From: Rhodoferax sediminis
GTDB lineage: Bacteria > Pseudomonadota > Gammaproteobacteria > Burkholderiales > Burkholderiaceae_C
NCBI RefSeq assembly: GCF_006970865.1
Contig: NZ_CP035503.1
Span: 1,501,001-1,565,000, forward strand
Direction of reading: 5' to 3'
Length of the DNA: 64,000 nt
The notes under the pieces are model-generated. The model was not told the DNA's origin and made no database searches. It saw only the letters and a list, made by a program, of their open reading frames with translations. The translations under genes were made by a program, and so were the position numbers. Positions 39,434 through 45,654 of the stretch are shown piece after piece; positions within the stretch are counted from its first letter, which is position 1, and each line of letters begins with the position of its first letter.

Positions 39434-41038
39434 CTATTTGACTTCAAAGCCCGTGGCTGGCGTTGCCGGCTTCTGTTCTTGCGGCGGCGCTGAACCTTCC
39501 ATCTTTCCGCCGAGGAAGAACTCGCCGCGGCCCGGCTCGATGTAGGAATCGGTCGGCAGTTTGTAATCTTCCGGCAGTGGCTTGACCAGATGCGGCGTGA
39601 TGATGAAGACTAATTCCGACCGGTCGGTCTGGAAGTCGCTGCTGCGGAACAGCGCGCCCAGCACCGGCACTTCGCCGAGCACGGGAAGCGCCTTGATATT
39701 GGTCGTGACATTGTTCTTGATAAGTCCGCCGATGGCGAAGCTCTGGCCATCGTAGAGCTGCACGGTGGTGGTGGCGCGGCGGGTCGTGAAGGAGGGCAGG
39801 ATCGCCGTGGTCGAGATGCCCGTGGCCGTGATGCCGATGCCCTCCTTGTTCAGGTCCGAGACCTCGGGCGCCACCTTGAGGTTGATGCGGCCGCCCTCGA
39901 GCACAGTAGGTGTGAACTTCACCGCTACCCCGAATTCCTTTTCTTCCAGCGTGATGGTCGGCGTGCCACCATTGTTGGTTTGACTGACCGGGATGAAGAT
40001 TTTCCCGCCCGCTAGAAAGCTCGCTTCCTGGCCACTGATCGCCATGATGTTGGGTTCCGCCAGGACCTTGATCAGGCCATTGTTTTTCTGTGCATCGAGA
40101 TTGAAAAAGAATTTTCCATTCGTGTTGGAGCCGCCAACATTGCTGGGATTGTTGCTGAGAAGGTTGGACAGCAGCGTGTAGGTCAAGCTGCCGCGCGCCG
40201 AGTTCGCGCCAAAGTTGGCGCCCAACTGGTCCACCAGCGTCTTGGAGACTTCGGCCACCTTCACCTCCAGCATCACCTGCTGCGGTGCCGCGATCGAGAG
40301 CATGTTGACGACCTTGGGCGCATTCGCCTGCTGGCCGCCCGCTGGTGCCGCTGCGCCCGGCGCAGCCCCCGCAGCCCCCGCAGCCGGCGCCGCACCACCC
40401 GCCGCGCCGCCGGCCTGCCCCTGGCTCGCACTGCGCTGCACGTAGGCGGTTGCCAGCGCCAGCACCTGGTCGGCCTTGACCACGTCCGACACCGTGCCGG
40501 ACACCACGATGGTGTCGGCTGCCGTGGTGATCTTGATGTCCTTTTCTCCGGCCAGCAACTGCTCCAGCCGCGAGCGCAGCGCCACGGTGTCGATGCCGAC
40601 GGCAATGTCGACGATGGTGGCCTGGTTGGCCTTGTTCCACAGGACCAGATTGGTGGCGCCGACCGATTTGCCGAGCATGTACACCTCGCTCGGGTTGAGC
40701 AGGATCACGTCGGCGATGCGCGCATCACCCACGGCCAGCCGCGCCGCCGGGTAGGGCAGGCGCATCAGCGTGGATTTCCCTTCCGAGATGTTGATCTGCG
40801 GCGCCAACTCGACGTTGCCGGTGATCGGCGCCCGGGCCGGCAACGCCGCCACCTTGAGTTTGTCGGCACCGGCCTGTTTGCCTGGCTTCGCCGCGGCCCT
40901 TGGTGGGTTTTGGGCAGCGAGCGCGCCGGCTTCCAGCGCCGCCTGGCCATGCGCCAGTGTGAACGCCGCCATCACGCCCGTCGCGCCCAGCGCCATGCGC
41001 CACGCCGCCGGTGTTGCCGCAGTGCAGAATTTTTTCAT
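39434..41038 (-). CDS. rcpA: Tad pilus outer-membrane secretin RcpA (CpaC)
   Basis: Outer-membrane channel of 534 aa through which the Flp pilus exits. A signal peptide covers about residues 1-32. The N-terminal domain (NISEGKSTLMRLPYPAARLAVGD, about 85) and a BON-like segment (about 150-190) precede a low-complexity Gly/Ala/Pro stretch near 210-240, then the secretin core (MLEVKVAEVSKTLVDQLGANF; QLYDGQSFAIGGLIKNNV; RSELVFIITPHLVKPL). The length is normal. Confidence 0.94.
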   Translation of the reverse strand: MKKFCTAATPAAWRMALGATGVMAAFTLAHGQAALEAGALAAQNPPRAAAKPGKQAGADKLKVAALPARAPITGNVELAPQINISEGKSTLMRLPYPAARLAVGDARIADVILLNPSEVYMLGKSVGATNLVLWNKANQATIVDIAVGIDTVALRSRLEQLLAGEKDIKITTAADTIVVSGTVSDVVKADQVLALATAYVQRSASQGQAGGAAGGAAPAAGAAGAAPGAAAPAGGQQANAPKVVNMLSIAAPQQVMLEVKVAEVSKTLVDQLGANFGANSARGSLTYTLLSNLLSNNPSNVGGSNTNGKFFFNLDAQKNNGLIKVLAEPNIMAISGQEASFLAGGKIFIPVSQTNNGGTPTITLEEKEFGVAVKFTPTVLEGGRINLKVAPEVSDLNKEGIGITATGISTTAILPSFTTRRATTTVQLYDGQSFAIGGLIKNNVTTNIKALPVLGEVPVLGALFRSSDFQTDRSELVFIITPHLVKPLPEDYKLPTDSYIEPGRGEFFLGGKMEGSAPPQEQKPATPATGFEVK

Positions 41039-41062
41039 AACCTTCCTCCTTCGGGGTTTTTC

Positions 41063-41911
41063 TTAAAATTGCTCGGTGCTGCGGCTCAGGCCCTTGATGA
41101 TCTCGACTTGTTCGCCCGGGGCACGCGGGCGCGCCACCGCCACCCGTTTGACTGCACGCTTGGGCGCGGCTGCGGGCTTGGCGGGTGGCGCCGCCTGCAG
41201 CTTGACATCGAGCAGGCTCGCCTTGGTCGCGCCATCGGTGTTCACGGCGTGCGGGTCGATCTGGTTGCGCAGCACCAGCGAGAGGGTGCCGACGCTGCGC
41301 GCGAGGTCCAGTTTTTCGGCCTGCTCGGGCGTTAGCTCAAGGGTCACGGCATTCACCACCTTGGGCTTGGTCTCGTCGCGGCTCGATTCCTGGGCCACGG
41401 CCAGCACCAGAATGCGCTCGAGCACGATCTTCGAGATGCTCTGATCCTTGTTGCCATCGTTTTTCGCGCCCTCGCCTTGGGTGTTGACCATGATGTCCAC
41501 GAAGTTGCCAGGCAGGGCAAATCCGGCAACACCCACGACGTCATTCACGCGCACGGTCATGGCGCGTTTGCCATCCGCGACCACGGCGGAGAGTCCACCC
41601 TGGGTGCCGGGAGGCGCCAGCTTGCCTTCCATGATCGGTTCGCCGCGCTGGATGCTGGTGCGCGCGACGCGGGTGTCCAGGAGCTTGGCGTCCGTGAAGG
41701 CGCCCGGCGGCATGGCGCCCGACGGCCAATCCACCATGCGAACCATTTCCGGCGTCAGCCTGGAGCCCAGGCTGATGTCCACCAGGGCCACTGCGACCTT
41801 GCCGGTGGCGCCGGAGGCCTGGTTGCTGATCCAGCGCCCCGCCACGAAGACGGCACCGAGCGCCACGACGACGGCTACCGCCATCATCATCAAAGCACGT
41901 GTATTTCTCAT
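41063..41911 (-). CDS. rcpC: Tad pilus assembly protein RcpC (CpaB)
   Basis: Periplasmic/inner-membrane protein of 282 aa. One membrane segment near residues 8-25 is followed by an SAF domain (about 45-110, VDISLGSRLTPEMVRMVDWPSGAMPPGAF) and an RcpC/CpaB domain. The C-terminus is rich in Pro, Ala and Arg. It is commonly next to the secretin and modulates its assembly. Starts 29 bp after the AAA ATPase gene. Confidence 0.92.
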   Translation of the reverse strand: MRNTRALMMMAVAVVVALGAVFVAGRWISNQASGATGKVAVALVDISLGSRLTPEMVRMVDWPSGAMPPGAFTDAKLLDTRVARTSIQRGEPIMEGKLAPPGTQGGLSAVVADGKRAMTVRVNDVVGVAGFALPGNFVDIMVNTQGEGAKNDGNKDQSISKIVLERILVLAVAQESSRDETKPKVVNAVTLELTPEQAEKLDLARSVGTLSLVLRNQIDPHAVNTDGATKASLLDVKLQAAPPAKPAAAPKRAVKRVAVARPRAPGEQVEIIKGLSRSTEQF

Positions 41912-41939
41912 GACTCACTCCCCTCTGGTGGCATCGGCC

Positions 41940-43283
41940 TCAGGCGCCGATGAAATAGTTGTTCCATGCCCAGTCCAGCACCTCTTTGTCGAGAATCGGA
42001 GTCCTCCCTTCATAGCGCGCGCGGTCGCGCACCTGCGCCAGCAGGTCTCGCGGATAACACGCCAGCAGGGGGCGCTCTTCCTTGTAATGATGTTCGTCCA
42101 GCAGGTAGCGCAGGGCGTCCGCTGCGTAGGGCACCCCGCATTGCGTGCACACCTGGCGGAAGATGCGCTCGTATTGCGGCTCCGTGAGCGCGCCGACGTG
42201 GATCTTGTAGCCCAGCCGGCGCAGGAACGAGCCGTCGGCCAGCTCTTGCGGAGGGACGTTGGAGGAAAACACCACGATCACGTCGAACGGCACCTGGAAC
42301 TTGTAGCCGGTGTGCAGCGCGAGATAGTCGATCTGGCGGTCCAGCGGAACGATCCAGCGGTTCATCAGCTCGACCGCGGAACAGCGCTGGCGGCCCAGGT
42401 CATCGATGATGAAAATGCCGTTGTTCGCCTTGAGGTGCGGCGGCGCCTGGTAAAAGCGCGTGCCCGGGTCGAACTGCAGATCCAGCATGTCGAGCGTCAG
42501 CTCGCCGCCGGTCAGCACCGCGGGCCGCACGGCGCGCATCCAGCGGGCATCCGCCGGCACGCGCCGGTCGAACGCACGGGGCTGCTCGGGTTCGTCGTCC
42601 GCCGGGCGATGCACGACGGGGTCGTAAATCTGCACCACCTCGCCATCGACCAGGATGGCATGGGGTACGACGATCGTGCCTTTGAGCAGCCCCTTCAGGC
42701 GCTCGGCCAGATAGGTCTTGCCGCTGCCGGCCGGGCCGTGCACAAAAATCGCCCGGCGTGAATTCATGGCGGCGCCCAGTTGCTCGAGCACCACCGGGTT
42801 GACCACGACGTCGGCGAATTCGCGGGCCACGTCCCCGCGCAGGATGTGCATGTGCGCCACGCTCTGGGCTTGCACCTGGGCGCAGTAATCGGCCAGGGTG
42901 ATCGGCGCGGCGCCGGCATAGGCGTTGCGGCTCATGAATTCCGTCGCCCGGGCGCGGCCCAGGTCGGTCAGTTTGTAGGTGATGTCGGCGTCGGTGCCGC
43001 TGGCGCCGCGGCGCGTCACTTCGCACAGCCTCTCGGCGCGCATGAAGCCGATCAAGGGGTCGAGCACGCTGACGGTCAGTTTGAGGTGGGCCGAGAGCTC
43101 GATCAAGCCGACCTGGCCGCGCAGGAACAGCACCTTGGTGACCAGTTCGACCAGGAATAAAAAGGGCAGGCCGGTGTCCTGCGGCGTGCGCGGCGCGCCC
43201 GGCAAGGCGGGCGTGCCAGGCAATGGGCCCGAACCCGCTGCATGGCTCTGGACTCTGCGTTCAATGGCGGCTTCGGCAAGCAT
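41940..43283 (-). CDS. Winged-helix AAA ATPase in the tad locus (function unknown)
   Basis: Predicted cytoplasmic protein of 447 aa. Residues about 45-130 look like a winged helix (GLIELSAHLKLTVSVLDPLIGFM, then YKLTDLGRARATEFM), and residues about 165-440 an AAA module: Walker A HGPAGSGKTYLAERL near 188, Walker B GIFIIDDLGRQRCSAVE near 290, sensor-1-like VVFSSNVPPQ near 335, and an arginine pair SFLRRLGYK near 350. It is inside the tad operon, between the methyltransferase-like and rcpC genes. It is not one of the standard Tad ATPases (TadA, TadZ). Possible roles are control of pilus gene expression or remodelling of the machine; both are inference. Confidence 0.8.
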   Translation of the reverse strand: MLAEAAIERRVQSHAAGSGPLPGTPALPGAPRTPQDTGLPFLFLVELVTKVLFLRGQVGLIELSAHLKLTVSVLDPLIGFMRAERLCEVTRRGASGTDADITYKLTDLGRARATEFMSRNAYAGAAPITLADYCAQVQAQSVAHMHILRGDVAREFADVVVNPVVLEQLGAAMNSRRAIFVHGPAGSGKTYLAERLKGLLKGTIVVPHAILVDGEVVQIYDPVVHRPADDEPEQPRAFDRRVPADARWMRAVRPAVLTGGELTLDMLDLQFDPGTRFYQAPPHLKANNGIFIIDDLGRQRCSAVELMNRWIVPLDRQIDYLALHTGYKFQVPFDVIVVFSSNVPPQELADGSFLRRLGYKIHVGALTEPQYERIFRQVCTQCGVPYAADALRYLLDEHHYKEERPLLACYPRDLLAQVRDRARYEGRTPILDKEVLDWAWNNYFIGA

Positions 43284-43302
43284 GGAGGCCTCCCTGCTGT
43301 CA

Positions 43303-43923
43303 TCAAAAGACGAACGGAATCACGCGATAGCGAACCTGTTGCATGTACGCGGCATACTGCGGGTCGTGCGCGAGGTGCTTTTCTTCGCGGAACATGCGAA
43401 CGAACATGCATCCCATGGCAAAGACGTAGGCGACTCCATTTTCAGACGTCGTATTTGCCAGCACATAGCCAGTGAATGTCAGCAGGTAACTCGCGTATAA
43501 CGGGTGGCGCACGAAGCCATACATGCCTGACGTCTTGATTTCCCGCTTCGCTGCAACCAGCGCAAAGCTGCGATTGAGGGAGATCATGCCGAGAATCGTC
43601 AAGCCCGCTCCGATTACAACTGCGTGTTTGGCGATCGGGACTACACCCCATTGTGCGGGGCCTAAAAGCAAAGGAGCAAAGGTGCCTAGCACGGCGATGA
43701 CCCAATCAAATGGCGCCGCTGAAACGGAATCTGGATATTTTCGAACGAGAAAAAATGCTGCGCCCAGCGTTTCGGAAATACAAAGAAACAGATAGGACCA
43801 CTCATTCGTCATCAAGAACGCCGTCACGTGGCGATAGGCAAACCAGCCCCATAGCGGAGCCATCAGGAGGTTCGCAACGACATGTGCGGCGTTCAGGCTG
43901 GATGACTGTGCCATGGTGTTCAT
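43303..43923 (-). CDS. ICMT/PEMT-like membrane methyltransferase
   Basis: Polytopic membrane protein of 206 aa with about five hydrophobic segments. The C-terminal motif GMYGFVRHPLYASYLLTF (about residue 137), followed by EEKHLAHDPQYAAYMQQVRYRVIPFVF, is the SAM-binding signature of isoprenylcysteine carboxyl methyltransferase and phospholipid methyltransferase relatives. The substrate is unknown. It lies inside the tad operon, between the prepilin peptidase and the AAA ATPase. Codon use is a little more AT-rich than its neighbours, so later acquisition is possible. Confidence 0.8.
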   Translation of the reverse strand: MNTMAQSSSLNAAHVVANLLMAPLWGWFAYRHVTAFLMTNEWSYLFLCISETLGAAFFLVRKYPDSVSAAPFDWVIAVLGTFAPLLLGPAQWGVVPIAKHAVVIGAGLTILGMISLNRSFALVAAKREIKTSGMYGFVRHPLYASYLLTFTGYVLANTTSENGVAYVFAMGCMFVRMFREEKHLAHDPQYAAYMQQVRYRVIPFVF

Positions 43924-43980
43924 TTCATGAGCCTCCTTGTGGGTCGCGGTGCATCTATTTTTCGGGCCTGTCTGGGCGAC

Positions 43981-44577
43981 TTAGGAAAGCAGCGCATGGC
44001 CGTTGCGCATCAGGAAAATGTGGGTCGCCGTCCCTGCCGCAATGGCCAGTGCGTAGGGCACCTGGCCTGCCGAAGCAGGCGGTGCCTGGACCTGAACGGC
44101 ACTCCCTGTCATGGCTTTCGTCGTCAGATCGATCGTCATGAACCGGAGGTTTTGCAGCAGTGTTGCCATGGCCCCGTTGCGGATGGCTGCCGCAATCGCC
44201 AGCACGCCGCCCGCGATGAAAGTCGTTAGCACCGCGCCCAAGGTGGAAGCCGGACCAAGGAAGGCGCCGACCATGGCCATCAGCTTTACGTCGCCAGCAC
44301 CCATGGCGCGCAGCAGGTAAAAGGGCATGAACGCGGCAAGGCCAACCGCCAACCCCTCCAGCGAGGAGGTCACACCCATGCCATAAGGCGAAAACGCATG
44401 GTACGCAATACCGGCGAGCGCCCCGGAGAAAACCAGCCCGTTCGGAATGCGGTGGCGCCGGACGTCGAATACCGTCGCCGCAGTGACCAGCAAAAGAACG
44501 ACAGCGAGTTGGGTTTCGATAAACCAGGTGCCGAAAAAAAGCACCAGTCCGTCCTGGAATAAGAGGATGTGGTTCAT
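43981..44577 (-). CDS. tadV: Prepilin peptidase TadV (CpaA)
   Basis: Inner-membrane aspartic protease of 198 aa, type IV prepilin peptidase A24 family, that processes Flp and TadE-type pilins. The catalytic Asp pair is seen in VFDVRRHRIPN near residue 37 and MGAGDVKLMAM near residue 93. The start MNHILLFQ at 44577 is preferred to an earlier one because similarity starts there. It follows flp2 on the same strand. Confidence 0.92.
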   Translation of the reverse strand: MNHILLFQDGLVLFFGTWFIETQLAVVLLLVTAATVFDVRRHRIPNGLVFSGALAGIAYHAFSPYGMGVTSSLEGLAVGLAAFMPFYLLRAMGAGDVKLMAMVGAFLGPASTLGAVLTTFIAGGVLAIAAAIRNGAMATLLQNLRFMTIDLTTKAMTGSAVQVQAPPASAGQVPYALAIAAGTATHIFLMRNGHALLS

Positions 44578-44652
44578 GTCTTTTCTCGGCTGGTTGCAGG
44601 GGTTTGTCTGTGTCAAAAAGACCAGGGTTCAAATTTTTTGTTCGCCTTCTTG

Positions 44653-44838
44653 CTATGCGGCCGCAGCGCAGTTTGCCGTTGATAGGCAATTTCCGATATT
44701 TGTGAAAAGCGTATTCAGGCTTATGCCTACCAGACTGGCACCGGCAATGATCGCCACGGCAATCATCGAGGCAATAAGGCCATACTCAACGGCTGTCACA
44801 CCATCTTCTTCACGGACAAAGTTTTTGATGAAGTTCAT
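44653..44838 (-). CDS. flp2: Flp-type pilin (second copy)
   Basis: Major-pilin-type protein of 61 aa. MNFIKNFVREEDG is the charged leader, and cleavage after that Gly leaves VTAVEYGLIASMIAVAIIAGASLVG, with the conserved Glu-Tyr. It is 66% or so similar by eye to the upstream copy. A strong hairpin terminator lies between the two genes, so flp2 and the rest of the tad operon receive only readthrough unless they have their own promoter. Confidence 0.93.
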   Translation of the reverse strand: MNFIKNFVREEDGVTAVEYGLIASMIAVAIIAGASLVGISLNTLFTNIGNCLSTANCAAAA

Positions 44839-44861
44839 AAAAATTCCCCTTTGCAGAGCGT

Positions 44862-44896
44862 AAAAAAGGGGGAAATAATTTATTTCCCCCTTTTTT
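44862..44896 (-). terminator. Strong hairpin between flp1 and flp2
   Basis: AAAAAAGGGGG (44862-44872) pairs with CCCCCTTTTTT (44886-44896), extended inward by AAATAA/TTTATTT to a perfectly symmetric 35-nt inverted repeat. It works as a bidirectional Rho-independent terminator. On the coding (minus) strand it follows flp1 by 9 bp, so it should set a high ratio of flp1 to downstream transcripts. Confidence 0.88.
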
Positions 44897-44905
44897 TGGC
44901 TTCCC

Positions 44906-45100
44906 CTAGCCGCCTAGGGCGCAGTTGGCTGCACTGGGTGCTGCCATGCAAGCTGCAAGATTGTTAAAAAGAAGATTCAGGTCTGTTCCGAGAAGACTGG
45001 CGCCGCCGACTATCGCTACAGCAACGAGCGAGGCGATCAGGCCGTACTCAATGGCCGTCACGCCGTCTTCTTCGCGCATGAAGTTTTTGATGAAGTCCAT
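44906..45100 (-). CDS. flp1: Flp-type major pilin (first copy)
   Basis: Pilin of 64 aa starting at MDFIKNFMREEDG (45100), with GGGGAAATT upstream as ribosome site; an earlier in-frame start at 45118 would include it. The processing site after Gly13 gives VTAIEYGLIASLVAVAIVGGASLLG, with the Glu-Tyr of the Flp family. It is the first gene of the tad locus and is set apart from the rest by a terminator, as expected for an abundant structural subunit. Confidence 0.93.
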   Translation of the reverse strand: MDFIKNFMREEDGVTAIEYGLIASLVAVAIVGGASLLGTDLNLLFNNLAACMAAPSAANCALGG

Positions 45101-45278
45101 GGCAATTTCCCCTTTCAAAGTTAAGAAGCAAGTACACGGAGACCGGGCGACACCGCGTTCGGGAGAAACGGGCCTGATCCAGGCGGGTTTTACATTCGGC
45201 GCTGTCTGTAACAGAAGGTGCGCGTTACAAAGTGAAACGTCAATACCGTGAATGCGGGGCCGTGATTTTGAAAGTCTC

Positions 45279-45298
45279 TTTACCTGATTTTAGGTAAA
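45279..45298. promoter_or_regulatory. Inverted repeat upstream of flp1
   Basis: TTTACCT and AGGTAAA flank the 6-bp spacer GATTTT. The position, about 180 bp before the flp1 start, suits a regulator binding site for the pilus genes. The regulator is not known. Confidence 0.4.
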
Positions 45299-45333
45299 TA
45301 GTTGCTATAACCCATACTGTGTAATAACTTATT

Positions 45334-45350
45334 GCTATCAAATAAGGAGC
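45334..45350. repeat. Degenerate 17-nt dispersed dyad
   Basis: GCTATCAAATAAGGAGC has the length and left arm of the dispersed dyad with one or two changes in the right arm. Confidence 0.4.
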
Positions 45351-45408
45351 TTCAGCGCGCAGAAAACGGGTAGTTTCTAAATGTACTTTTTTGCAATAAA
45401 AAGAAACA

Positions 45409-45443
45409 AAAAGCAAATTGTGACTTTTTCACAGTTTGCTTTT
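45409..45443 (-). terminator. Hairpin terminator downstream of tRNA-Gly
   Basis: AAAAGCAAA-T-TGTGA (45409-45423) pairs with TCACA-G-TTTGCTTTT (45429-45443), a 14-bp stem with one mismatch. On the minus strand it is followed by a T-rich tract (TTTTTGTTTCTTTTT), so it should end the tRNA transcript. Confidence 0.75.
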
Positions 45444-45558
45444 CGGGTCGCGCATCCGCCGAGAGGCGAGGGCGCCCACCGTGTCGCTGCGGATAAGGGG
45501 TGTGGGAGGTAGGTAAAAAGTGCCGATCCCGCTACGGAATCAGGTACTTGCGCCGAGA

Positions 45559-45632
45559 TGGAGCGGGTGATGGGAATCGAACCCACGCTATTTGCTTGGG
45601 AAGCAAAAGTTCTGCCATTGAACTACACCCGC
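45559..45632 (-). tRNA. tRNA-Gly (anticodon CCC)
   Basis: 74 nt including an encoded CCA end. Acceptor arms GCGGGTG (45632-45626) and CACCCGC (45569-45563) pair fully; the T-loop GGTTCGATTCC is standard; the anticodon stem TTTGC/GCAAA encloses CTTCCCAAG with anticodon CCC. The gene lies 22 bp downstream of the cphA stop on the same strand. Confidence 0.95.
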
Positions 45633-45654
45633 GTGCCCGGGATTTTACGCGGGT

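Larger units (their letters stand above)
45119..45558. other. 440-bp non-coding region between flp1 and tRNA-Gly
   Basis: AT-rich compared with the surroundings. It holds a 7-bp inverted repeat (TTTACCT at 45279-45285, AGGTAAA at 45292-45298), a degenerate dispersed dyad at 45334-45350 and the tRNA terminator at 45409-45443. It must contain the tad promoter on the minus strand; I could not identify its -35/-10 with confidence. No small open frame looks convincing. Confidence 0.7.
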
